43,881 bases of DNA from Gammaproteobacteria bacterium. GTDB taxonomy: Bacteria; Pseudomonadota; Gammaproteobacteria; Pseudomonadales; Azotimanducaceae. The stretch lies in contig VYDB01000080.1 in assembly GCA_009843635.1 (NCBI GenBank), forward strand, positions 1 through 43,881, written 5' to 3'. A program made the translations under genes and the position numbers. The notes under the pieces were generated by a model that saw only the letters and a list, made by a program, of their open reading frames with translations, was not told where the DNA came from and did not search any database. Within the stretch, counting starts at the first letter, position 1. The number at the start of each line of letters is the position of its first letter. Shown piece by piece: positions 16,642 through 24,368 of the stretch.

Positions 16642-17793
16642 ATGGCTCAAGACGTAGTCATTGCGGGGGTGGGCACCACGGATTTCTCCAAGAATTCCAA
16701 GCGCTCCGAACACCAGCTAGCCGTAGAAGCGATCGTTGCCTGCCTGGACGATGCGGGTATCGGCGCATCGGAAATCGACGGCATGATCACCTTTACGATG
16801 GACGAAACGTCGGAAGTGGATATCCGGCGGGAACTCGGGTGCGAGTCGCTGCACCATTTTTCACGCGTGCCCTTCGGTGGCGGCGGCGGATGCGCAACGG
16901 TCGGCCATGCGGCCATGGCCATTAGAGCGGGCGTCGCCCATTCGGTTGTGGTCTATCGCGCATTGAACACCGCTTCACGGGTGAGATTCGGTTCTGGACA
17001 ACTGACCCCTCCGCCAGAATCGGGCGATCAGCGTTGGTTTACCAATTTCGGTCTGGCCACACCGGCTGCCCGGGTCGGGATTACCGCACGCCGCTACCTC
17101 GAAACCTATGGTTTGGACGATGACGCCTATGCGCCCTTTGCACTCACGGCCAGGGCGTATGCGGTGACCAACCCTGCGGCCTATTACTACAATCGCCCGC
17201 TATCCCGTGATGAATACCTGTCTTCGCCTTGGATCAGCCGGCCGCTCAGACGCTTTGATTGCTGCCAGGAATCCGACGGCGCAGTGGCCTTGTTGGTGAC
17301 GACGGCGGAGCGCGCCAGAGACCTGAGGAAGAAATCCGCCAAGATACTGGCGAGTGCCCAGAATGCAGGCTTGGAACAGATTGGCTTGGCGCAATACTGG
17401 TGCGAGGACATCTTGAAGCTGCCGGAGGTATCGGGCCTCAAGGAACAGCTACGCAAGCAGTGTGGGATGGCGCCTCGCGACGCGGACGCCGCCATGCTGT
17501 ACGACCACTTCACGCCGCTGGTCGCCTTGCAATTGGAGCAACTGGGGTTCTGCCAGGATGGTGAAGCAACCGAGTTTGCGGCCCGCGGCCACCTGGGTGT
17601 GGACGGTTCCATGCCCATGAACACCCACGGTGGCCACTTGGGGGAGGCCTACCTTCATGGCATGACGCACATTGGCGAGGCCCTGCGCCAGTTGCGCGGG
17701 GAAGCCGTTAACCAGGTGAGCGATGTATCTGCGGTCTTTGTTGCCTCGGCGGCTTCGACGCCCGGCAGTGCGTTGATGCTCGGACAGTTGTAA
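16642..17793 (+). CDS. Thiolase-superfamily protein, Ltp2/SCP-X-like (probable acyl-CoA retro-aldolase)
   Basis: A 383-residue thiolase-fold protein. The canonical thiolase His motif (GHPxGATG) is replaced by NTHGGHLGEAYLHGM at 327-341. A YDHF motif at 287-290 stands where thiolases have other catalytic residues. In the steroid side-chain aldolase Ltp2 two tyrosines in the matching motifs do the chemistry. Here the candidates are Tyr287 and Tyr337, 50 residues apart. Cys84 (GGGGGCATVG) lies close to the usual thiolase nucleophile region and needs alignment to interpret. Together with the DUF35 gene 2 bp upstream, the best call is a retro-aldolase cleaving a beta-hydroxy acyl-CoA. Ordinary thiolase or lipid-transfer activity is the alternative. 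ACS2 follows after 16 bp. Confidence 0.85.
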   Translation: MAQDVVIAGVGTTDFSKNSKRSEHQLAVEAIVACLDDAGIGASEIDGMITFTMDETSEVDIRRELGCESLHHFSRVPFGGGGGCATVGHAAMAIRAGVAHSVVVYRALNTASRVRFGSGQLTPPPESGDQRWFTNFGLATPAARVGITARRYLETYGLDDDAYAPFALTARAYAVTNPAAYYYNRPLSRDEYLSSPWISRPLRRFDCCQESDGAVALLVTTAERARDLRKKSAKILASAQNAGLEQIGLAQYWCEDILKLPEVSGLKEQLRKQCGMAPRDADAAMLYDHFTPLVALQLEQLGFCQDGEATEFAARGHLGVDGSMPMNTHGGHLGEAYLHGMTHIGEALRQLRGEAVNQVSDVSAVFVASAASTPGSALMLGQL

Positions 17794-17809
17794 AGGGAAC
17801 AGGGGAAGG

Positions 17810-19414
17810 ATGGTGATCGACACTGAAAGTACCTACATAAGTGTTTTGTTTGATCGGGCGGAGGAGTCACCCGGCCAACTCTGGATGCAGGAGGTCGATG
17901 GCGATGAGTTGACCTATGCGCAGTCGCGCGAACTGGCGTGCAGGTGGGCGGATGCGCTCAGGCAGTTGGGCGTGGGCGCCGGCGACATGGTTGCGACGAT
18001 CATGGAGAACTGTCTCGACAGCCAGCATGTCTGGCTGGGTGCAGCCTTGGTGCGGGCAGTGGAAGTGCCGCTCAGCCCGCTGCTACGAGGTGAATCGCTA
18101 GTGCACGCATTGAATGACAGCCGTTGCAAGGTGGTCGTCGTCGCTGAGCCGTTTCACCAGCAGATTGAAGAAGTTAGCGAGAGGCTTAAGCATCTCGAAC
18201 GAGTCGTTGTCGCGCTGGCCTCTGAAACCACGCCAGCGTCATCCTTCGACATCATCAGCCGTGAGGCGTTGATGGGCCGCGCCAAGGCCGCAAAGGACTT
18301 CGAGCTTCCGAAACCGGAAGACATCGCGTGCGTTCTGTACACCTCCGGCACCACCGGGCCTTCGAAAGGGACGCTGATCCCTTGGGCACAGCTCAACGCG
18401 AACGCTGCAGCCACGGATGTCACGCCCTTTGGCGATTCAGAGGCGTTTTACTACACCGGAGCGGCAAATCACGCGGGTGCCCGGAGCCAGCCGCTGCTGA
18501 TGGCCTCCGTTGGCGGGCGGTTCGTGATGCGGCCCGCTTTCAAGACCCAGGAATTCTGGGCGGACGTTGATCGGTACGGATGTACCTTCACGATCATGGT
18601 GGGTGCGATGGCGCACTTTATGATGAGCCAGCCGCCATCGCCCAAGGACTGTGACCACGCGCTGAAGTTTGTGCTCATGGCGCCGGTGCTGCCCAACATT
18701 GAGGCGTTCAACCAGCGCTTTGGCGTGGTGACCTGCACGGGCTACAGCATGACGGAGCTGAGCGGCCCCATCACCAACCCCAACTGGAAGATCGACATAC
18801 CTTCGAGCTGCGGCAAGCTTCGGGCGGGCTGGCCGCACTACGATGCCCGGCTGGTTGACGAAGATGGCCGGGATGTTCCGGTTGGAACGGAAGGCGAGCT
18901 GCTGGTTCGCACCGAGGCGCCGCACACGCTGAATGCCGGTTACCTGAATCGTCCCGACGCCACGGCCGAGGCTTGGCGGGATGGCTGGTTTCATACCGGC
19001 GATGTGTTCAAGAAGGACGAGCAAGGCAACTACTACTTCATAGACAGACGCAAGGACGCCATTCGCAAAAGCGGAGAGAACGTCTCCTCCTTTGAAGTGG
19101 AGATGCAGATAGCGGCGCATGAACAGGTCGCTGAATGTGCGGCCATCGCTGTGCCCGCGGACAATGTCGAAGACGAGATCAAGGTGTTTTTAGTGCCCGC
19201 CGACGGTTGCCGGATCGATCCTGAAGCCATCGTGAAGTTCGCCGCTCGAACGATGCCCCGCTACATGGTGCCTCGGTACATCGAGGTTGTTGATGAGCTG
19301 CCTAAGACCCCCACGCTTCGCGTGCAAAAGGCCGAGTTGCGCAAGCGTCCTAGGACGAACGAATGGGATCGTGTGGTGGCGGGCATTGACATTAAAAGGG
19401 TCGAGGGGAGCTGA
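17810..19414 (+). CDS. AMP-dependent acyl-CoA synthetase/ligase (second in operon)
   Basis: A 534-residue adenylate-forming ligase. The phosphate loop YTSGTTGPSKG is at 177-187, then GYSMTELSG in the acyl/adenylate pocket, and RRKDAIRKSGENVSSFEVE at the domain hinge. The style is that of the crotonobetaine/carnitine-CoA ligase group (CaiC-like) rather than classical FadD. It has a GGGGAAGG site just before the ATG. It lies 16 bp after the thiolase-fold gene and 4 bp before the alcohol dehydrogenase. Two ligases in one operon suggest two activation steps, for instance a side-chain acid and a ring-derived acid. Substrates are not predictable. Confidence 0.9.
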   Translation: MVIDTESTYISVLFDRAEESPGQLWMQEVDGDELTYAQSRELACRWADALRQLGVGAGDMVATIMENCLDSQHVWLGAALVRAVEVPLSPLLRGESLVHALNDSRCKVVVVAEPFHQQIEEVSERLKHLERVVVALASETTPASSFDIISREALMGRAKAAKDFELPKPEDIACVLYTSGTTGPSKGTLIPWAQLNANAAATDVTPFGDSEAFYYTGAANHAGARSQPLLMASVGGRFVMRPAFKTQEFWADVDRYGCTFTIMVGAMAHFMMSQPPSPKDCDHALKFVLMAPVLPNIEAFNQRFGVVTCTGYSMTELSGPITNPNWKIDIPSSCGKLRAGWPHYDARLVDEDGRDVPVGTEGELLVRTEAPHTLNAGYLNRPDATAEAWRDGWFHTGDVFKKDEQGNYYFIDRRKDAIRKSGENVSSFEVEMQIAAHEQVAECAAIAVPADNVEDEIKVFLVPADGCRIDPEAIVKFAARTMPRYMVPRYIEVVDELPKTPTLRVQKAELRKRPRTNEWDRVVAGIDIKRVEGS

Positions 19415-19418
19415 GCAG

Positions 19419-20513
19419 ATGAAAGGCGCGATCATGACCGTTCCCGGCGAGCCGCTGGAACTGCTGGACATTGAATTGGGAACCGTTGAACCCCATGAGG
19501 TTCAGGTGCGGGTTGAAAGGGCAAGCGTCTGCCACACGGACCTGACCATCGCGCAGGGCAACTTCCCCATGCCGGTTCCGGCAGTCATCGGCCACGAAGC
19601 GGCTGGTGTGGTGGAGGCGGTAGGTGATCAGGTCACACGTCTGAAACCGGGCGACCGAGTCATCGCGTTTGCCAACCCGTTTTGTGGACACTGCGGGCAC
19701 TGCCACCGGGGAGACACCTTTTTGTGCACAGGCGAGGCAACTTTCCGCGCTCCCGAGGGCGGCCAACGGGTCACCATCAATGGTGATGGCGCCTTCGCGA
19801 TGGCTGGCGTGGGTGCGTTTTCGGAAACGATGCTGACCCACGAGAACTCCCTGGCACCCGTTCCCGGCGAGTTGCCCTTCACCGAGGCCACGCTTTTGGG
19901 TTGCGGTGTCTCCACGGGGCTCGGAGCGGCAATGAACACCGCAGGTGTTGCGGACGGGGATACGGTCGCGGTGCTAGGTTGCGGCACCGTTGGCTTGTCC
20001 GCCATTCAGGGTGCGCGTGTGGCTGGCGCTTCACGAATCTTCGCTATCGATATCCTGCCGAGCAAACTACAGATTGCCCAGTCGGTTGGAGCGACCGACC
20101 TCATCGATGCGCGCGACCCGGACGCTGTGAACGAGATTTTGGAGTCGACGTCCGGAGGCGTGGACTCGGCAATCGAGTGCATCGGCAAACCCGAAACAAC
20201 CGCGATGGCCGTGCAGGTTGTAGGACGTGGCGGCACGGCCGTGTTGGTTGGCTTCATGCCGCTAGGCACGAATATTGAACTACCTGGCACCGAGTTTCTG
20301 TACATGGGGAAACGGCTGGTCGCCAGCGTGCTCGGCTCAACCAACTTCCTCCGAGACCTGCCCAAGTACGGTGCCTTGATCGAGTCGGGCGAGGTCAACC
20401 TAGAAGCACTAACCACTAATCACTTTAGTTTCAACGACATCAACCTGGCCATGTCGAAGCTTCACAATGGCGAGATTCTGAAACCAATCATCGATATCGG
20501 CGAAGCCGCCTGA
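19419..20513 (+). CDS. Zinc-dependent alcohol dehydrogenase (MDR superfamily)
   Basis: A 364-residue medium-chain dehydrogenase/reductase that interconverts alcohols and aldehydes or ketones with NAD(P). Catalytic zinc ligands are Cys38 and His59-Glu60 of the GHE motif, with a further ligand downstream. Structural zinc ligands Cys89, Cys92, Cys95 and Cys103 are all present. The Rossmann motif GCGTVG lies near 190. Layout resembles class III/aryl-alcohol dehydrogenases. The ATG at 19419 has GAGGGGAG upstream and sits 4 bp after the ligase. As the last intact gene of the operon, it may act on the carbonyl fragment released by the retro-aldolase. A severed luciferase-like gene follows after 13 bp. 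Confidence 0.92.
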   Translation: MKGAIMTVPGEPLELLDIELGTVEPHEVQVRVERASVCHTDLTIAQGNFPMPVPAVIGHEAAGVVEAVGDQVTRLKPGDRVIAFANPFCGHCGHCHRGDTFLCTGEATFRAPEGGQRVTINGDGAFAMAGVGAFSETMLTHENSLAPVPGELPFTEATLLGCGVSTGLGAAMNTAGVADGDTVAVLGCGTVGLSAIQGARVAGASRIFAIDILPSKLQIAQSVGATDLIDARDPDAVNEILESTSGGVDSAIECIGKPETTAMAVQVVGRGGTAVLVGFMPLGTNIELPGTEFLYMGKRLVASVLGSTNFLRDLPKYGALIESGEVNLEALTTNHFSFNDINLAMSKLHNGEILKPIIDIGEAA

Positions 20514-20526
20514 TCTAAACTCTTTC

Positions 20527-20637
20527 ATGAAGCTTGGACTCATCCTCTCGCAGACTGAGATTCCCGACGATGCCGCCGCCATGCGCGACTATGTGCAGGC
20601 GGTGGAGGCGGAGGGCTTCGACTACCTGCTCGCATAG
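20527..20637 (+). pseudogene. N-terminal stub of a luciferase-like (LLM class) oxidoreductase
   Basis: An ATG opens a 36-codon frame ending TAG. The product MKLGLILSQTEIPDD...EGFDYLLA matches the first 36 residues of the full-length gene at 42233-41295 (MKLGLVFPQTEIADD...EGFDYLLAYDHVLG). The last 26 bases before the stop are identical in both; the copies part at the third base of the stop codon (TAG against TAC). The gene has been cut here by a rearrangement, and unrelated AT-richer sequence follows. It was probably the ninth gene of the P450/aldolase operon. Confidence 0.85.
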
Positions 20638-20678
20638 AAACTTATAGACTTGGATTTGGTCAGACATGGGGCAGCTTT

Positions 20679-21866
20679 ATGCCGAAAGCACCGGAAAACT
20701 CGCTCGATGCAGATTATCTGATGAATGAGGCGGCGGCGTCCGCCGGTCTTGATGACTTCGGAGACCTGAGCTTTGTCGAGCCACTGAGGCAATGTCTCGC
20801 TGCCGCCGGCCGCTACGTTTCCTTCTCGGAAACGGGACTCGCAACGTACACCGCCGGGATCGTCAACGACCTCGTGAACCGCTTGCGGCTGACCAGGGAT
20901 CTGAAACGCCACCCGGAGATCCTGGACGAGGACGTCAGCGATCCCATCGTCATTTTCGGCTTGCCCCGTACTGGCACCACCAAGCTGCAGCGGATGATGT
21001 CGGCTGATCCTGCCAACCAGTCGCTGCTGTTCTGGAAGATACTCAATTTCGCGCCGTTCCCCGAAGCGGTATCCGGCGAAGCGGACCCACGCATCGCCGT
21101 CGGAAAAGCCGCCTGCGAGTACACGGAGACGGCCCACCCGGAGGTATTGAAAGTCCACGCGACCTATTACGACCAGGCGGACGAGGATTCCTATCTTGTC
21201 GGCGCCAGCTACGAGCATTTTGTCAACACCGTCACCCTGAGCGAGCCGGACTATTCTTCCTACATTCAGGCACGCCCGGCAGAGAACCCGTATCGGTACC
21301 TGCGCACTGTCCTGAAGTATCTGCAGTGGCAGCAGGGCGGCAAACGGGGGCCCTGGATCCTCAAGGCCCCGACGCATCTGGGATACATCAATACGGTCTT
21401 TTCCATGTTTCCAAACGCCACGCTCGTGCAGACGCACCGTGATGTGGTGACGGCTTTCGCGTCCCTTTGCCACCTGATCGAACTCGCCTCCCTGATGCAC
21501 GGCGATCGTGCGGATCCCTTGCGGATCGGGCGAGATCAGTTGCGAATCTGGACGATCGAGTGGGGCAGGCACCGGGCGGATCGAGGGACGCTCACCGCGG
21601 CCGACAGGCTCATCGATGTCGACTACGAGAAAATCAGGAACGATCCGTTCTCAGTGATAGAAGATGTATATGCGCTCGCCGGTCGAAACCTGAGCGAGGC
21701 AGGAAGGGCGGCCATGGCGAGCTGGCAAACGGAAAACAGGAAGGATCGGCACGGCAGGCATGAGTATCGGCTCGAGGACTACGGCGTGACCCGTACGCAA
21801 GTTGAAGAAGCGTTCGTACGCTTTCACCCTCCAAGCACCGGTTCGGCTGCGGCTCCAGGCATCTGA
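20679..21866 (+). CDS. Sulfotransferase family protein
   Basis: A 395-residue protein with the PAPS 5'-phosphosulfate-binding loop GLPRTGTTKLQ at 94-104 and a later THRDVVTAFAS segment resembling the 3'-phosphate-binding region. It belongs to the large bacterial Sulfotransfer_3-like group that transfers sulfate from PAPS to hydroxyl groups of lipids or sterols, or to unknown acceptors. It is the first gene after the breakpoint near 20637 and has its own ATG with GGGGCAG upstream. It is cytosolic, with no signal peptide. An NTF2-like gene follows after 122 bp and probably starts a new transcript. It is notable beside a sulfatase operon 15 kb away. The acceptor is unknown. Confidence 0.88.
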   Translation: MPKAPENSLDADYLMNEAAASAGLDDFGDLSFVEPLRQCLAAAGRYVSFSETGLATYTAGIVNDLVNRLRLTRDLKRHPEILDEDVSDPIVIFGLPRTGTTKLQRMMSADPANQSLLFWKILNFAPFPEAVSGEADPRIAVGKAACEYTETAHPEVLKVHATYYDQADEDSYLVGASYEHFVNTVTLSEPDYSSYIQARPAENPYRYLRTVLKYLQWQQGGKRGPWILKAPTHLGYINTVFSMFPNATLVQTHRDVVTAFASLCHLIELASLMHGDRADPLRIGRDQLRIWTIEWGRHRADRGTLTAADRLIDVDYEKIRNDPFSVIEDVYALAGRNLSEAGRAAMASWQTENRKDRHGRHEYRLEDYGVTRTQVEEAFVRFHPPSTGSAAAPGI

Positions 21867-21930
21867 TCGAAGGTTACAAGTGTGTATACCAAATATTTCA
21901 GCTAATATGACATTACACTGAATTTTTTGC

Positions 21931-21958
21931 TTGATTGATGATAAATTGACCTGATAAT
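21931..21958 (+). promoter_or_regulatory. Probable sigma-70 promoter for the NTF2-like/nitroreductase pair
   Basis: TTGATT at 21931-21936 and GATAAT at 21953-21958 are separated by 16 bp in an AT-rich gap. The start codon of the next gene is 30 bp downstream, leaving room for a short leader with GGGAGAA as ribosome-binding site. Confidence 0.5.
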
Positions 21959-21988
21959 TCACGAATTCATCGAAATGGGAGAATCTCC

Positions 21989-22564
21989 ATGAATCCAATA
22001 GACGAGCATGCCGTCCGTCAGCTCCTCGACCGGCAGGCGATTTGGGATGCACTCCTGAAATACACCCGGGGGATGGATCGGCTCGACCGGGATCTCGTGA
22101 TCGATGCCTTTCACCCGGATGCGATAGACGACCACTGCGTCATCGCCGGAACCCGGGAAGACATCGCCGACAGCGGAATGACGATGCACCGGGCGGAAAA
22201 CCGCAAGACGCATCACTGTCTCACCAATCACTACTGCGAGCTCGACGGCGACACCGCCAGCACCGAAACCTATTTCGTGTACTTCGGTGCGCAGCAGGAA
22301 GGTCCGACGGACGTGCTCGGCGGCCGCTATCTCGACGATCTCGAGCGCAGGAACGGTGAATGGCGCATCTCGAGGCGGCTCTGCTTCATCGAGTGGTCGT
22401 CGTCCTTGCCCGAGGGTGAGGCCACCGGCACCTCGGCGTCTCTCGGGGCGCTCGAAGCGATGGCCGACCCGAGATCCCGGCGTTCGCGGGAGGATGCATC
22501 GTACATTCGCCCGCTTCCGGTGAAGACCGCGCAAGAAGACCGCATAAAGAGGAGCGTGACATGA
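21989..22564 (+). CDS. NTF2-like/SnoaL-type nuclear transport factor 2 fold protein
   Basis: A 191-residue protein. The opening HAVRQLLDRQAIWDALLKYTRGMDRLDRD and the later HHCLTNHYCELDGDTASTETYF are the standard signature of bacterial SnoaL-like NTF2-fold proteins. That cone-shaped fold is used by ketosteroid isomerases, cyclases, dehydratases and ring-hydroxylating dioxygenase small subunits. The Asp and His residues in these blocks line the pocket in relatives. The C-terminal extension from about 150 looks disordered. It follows a good promoter and overlaps the nitroreductase gene by 4 bp (ATGA), so the two are coupled. The activity is open: isomerase or dehydratase on a cyclic substrate is plausible. 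Confidence 0.82.
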   Translation: MNPIDEHAVRQLLDRQAIWDALLKYTRGMDRLDRDLVIDAFHPDAIDDHCVIAGTREDIADSGMTMHRAENRKTHHCLTNHYCELDGDTASTETYFVYFGAQQEGPTDVLGGRYLDDLERRNGEWRISRRLCFIEWSSSLPEGEATGTSASLGALEAMADPRSRRSREDASYIRPLPVKTAQEDRIKRSVT

Positions 22565-23253
22565 ACCAACCCCCTGCCATCGACCTATTCGAAGCCCTGA
22601 GTACTTCCCGCAGCCTCAGACGCCTGAAGCCCGATCCCATTCCGGACGACATCATCCGGCAACTGATCGAAGCCGGCACGAAGGCTCCTTCCGGGTCGAA
22701 CCAGCAGAACTGGCGATTTCTCGCCGTCACCGACCCGGAGAAGAGAGCGGCGCTTGCCGAGATTTATCGCAAGGGCGCCGATCTCATCGGTCTGCGTAAC
22801 TACGGTGAGGAGGGGAGCCCGGGTGGCGGCGGCGACGAGCGTGCCCAGCGCCTGATCGCGGAGTCGGTTCGCTATCTCATCGACCACATCCAGGATCCGC
22901 CTCTTCTGCTCCTGCTGTGCGCAGTTCCGCTGCCCGCTCCGGAACCGCCGCCCGGCTATCAGCCTCCGCTAAACGTCGTGAGATTCGGCGAGCGCTCCGA
23001 GCCCGCCAGCATCCTGTTCGCGGTGCAGAACATCATGCTGGCATGTCGCGCTTTCGAACTGGGAACCTGTCCCACCACGCTGCATGTGCTGCATGAAGAT
23101 GAGGTCAAGGATCTGCTCGGTATTCCCGAAGAAGTGAAAACGTTCGTGATGATGCCGATCGGCTACCCGACCGACAGGTTCGGGCCCGTAAGGCGATATC
23201 CGGTGGAGGATGTGACTTTCCGTGACGGGTGGGGAAACGTCTGGCCCGGATAG
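22561..23253 (+). CDS. Nitroreductase family FMN oxidoreductase
   Basis: A 230-residue nitroreductase-fold flavoprotein. The FMN-binding N-terminus SRSLRRLKPDPIPDD and PSGSNQQNWRFLAV (about residues 46-59) are typical, and the C-terminal segment VMMPIGYPTD is the usual second FMN contact. Such enzymes reduce nitro groups, quinones or activated double bonds, or dehalogenate, with NAD(P)H. The start ATG overlaps the upstream stop, with AGAGGAG as ribosome-binding site. It ends 40 bp before a convergent esterase gene. Reduction of an enone in a ring substrate would fit the NTF2-like neighbour, but that is inference. Confidence 0.88.
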   Translation: MNQPPAIDLFEALSTSRSLRRLKPDPIPDDIIRQLIEAGTKAPSGSNQQNWRFLAVTDPEKRAALAEIYRKGADLIGLRNYGEEGSPGGGGDERAQRLIAESVRYLIDHIQDPPLLLLLCAVPLPAPEPPPGYQPPLNVVRFGERSEPASILFAVQNIMLACRAFELGTCPTTLHVLHEDEVKDLLGIPEEVKTFVMMPIGYPTDRFGPVRRYPVEDVTFRDGWGNVWPG

Positions 23254-23293
23254 GGTGATGACTTGCCGTTTCAGCTAAGGAGTATGGTCCTTT

Positions 23294-24271
23294 TCACTGC
23301 ACAACATACTTGTCGTAAAAGTCAGCGTAGTTGTCGTAGGTAAACGCGATGCCGTCCCTGCCGAGCGGCGAGTCGGGGGAGGCGTTCATCTCCGGGCCGT
23401 GAATGCACCGTTCGTACACCTTGAACGCAACGTCGATCCCCGCCGCCTTCAGGCGATCGACGTATTCGACGGTCTCCCAGTAAAAGGGTTCGTATTCGCC
23501 CACGAAGGTAATGGTCGGCGGAAAGCCGCTGTAGTCGGTATTTCTGGCCGGAGCGGCGTAGGCAGGGATCTCCGCATTGCGTCGATGGAGGTCTTTCAGA
23601 TAGCTGCCCCAGCCAAAGGCGTTGGCCTTGGTGTCCCAACCCGGAGTATCGATGTAACGCGCCGGGTCCGTGGGCTGCCGGTCGTCGATCATGGGGTAGA
23701 GCGGCATCTGGAAGGCGATCTTCACGTCTTTCGTGTCCCTTGCCTTCAGCGTGACGGCCGCCGTCAGCCCGCCACCGGCACTGTGCCCGGCGATCATGAA
23801 CCGCCTGGCATCGATGCCGAGTTCGCCGGCGTTTTCTCTCATCCACAGCAGGGTGCCGTAGCAGTCGTCCAGAGCCGCGGGATAGGGCTTGACCAATGCG
23901 TTGCGATAGGCCGGCGCCACGATGACGCAGGGCCTGCGCTCGATGAACTTCGCCAACAGCCCATCGAATACGTCGGGACTACCGGTCACATAGCCACCGC
24001 CATGCGTATACAGCATCGCCGGCAGTTCACCCGACTGTGATGCGGGCCGGTAGATCTTGACGCGGATTTCCGCTTCCCCATCGCCGGTTGGGAGAAAACG
24101 CTCCTCGATGCTTATCGATTCAGGCGCCTCACTCCTGATCATCCGGCTCAACAGGGCGGTCGTGATCTTCATCGACCACTTGTTCCGGTTGAAATACCTG
24201 AGTATGTGGGCCGGCCAGTAGACCCCAGCAGGTTGCAGGTCTTCGTGGAGCATTTGTCTGGTCACTTTCAT
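23294..24271 (-). CDS. Alpha/beta hydrolase, HSL-type esterase
   Basis: A 325-residue esterase of the HSL-like group. Numbered from an upstream GTG at 24283, HGGG is at 94-97 and the nucleophile elbow GHSAGG has Ser168. A His follows in ERCIHGPEMN near the C-terminus. Where HSL enzymes have Asp in DPLRDE, this one reads GEYEPFYWE, so the acid may be Glu. The ATG at 24271 is preferred over the GTG, although neither has a strong ribosome-binding site. It is third in a minus-strand set with the APH-like kinase and the DUF7064-like protein (97 bp upstream). The role is ester cleavage of an unknown lipid. Confidence 0.85.
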   Translation of the reverse strand: MKVTRQMLHEDLQPAGVYWPAHILRYFNRNKWSMKITTALLSRMIRSEAPESISIEERFLPTGDGEAEIRVKIYRPASQSGELPAMLYTHGGGYVTGSPDVFDGLLAKFIERRPCVIVAPAYRNALVKPYPAALDDCYGTLLWMRENAGELGIDARRFMIAGHSAGGGLTAAVTLKARDTKDVKIAFQMPLYPMIDDRQPTDPARYIDTPGWDTKANAFGWGSYLKDLHRRNAEIPAYAAPARNTDYSGFPPTITFVGEYEPFYWETVEYVDRLKAAGIDVAFKVYERCIHGPEMNASPDSPLGRDGIAFTYDNYADFYDKYVVQ

Positions 24272-24368
24272 GGAACAACTCACTATCCGCTCGGCTCGGG
24301 ACTAGAACTCGAGATTGGCGGTGACATCGGCTACTGGCCGTGCGCCGGTGTGGCCGGCGATTGCCGGG

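Noticed and set aside
24302-24347. Minus-strand tail reading RPVADVTANLEF and stop, resembling the last strand of an outer-membrane barrel
   Set aside because: Only about 15 residues, no supporting upstream homology, and it lies in a short gap; chance is a sufficient explanation.
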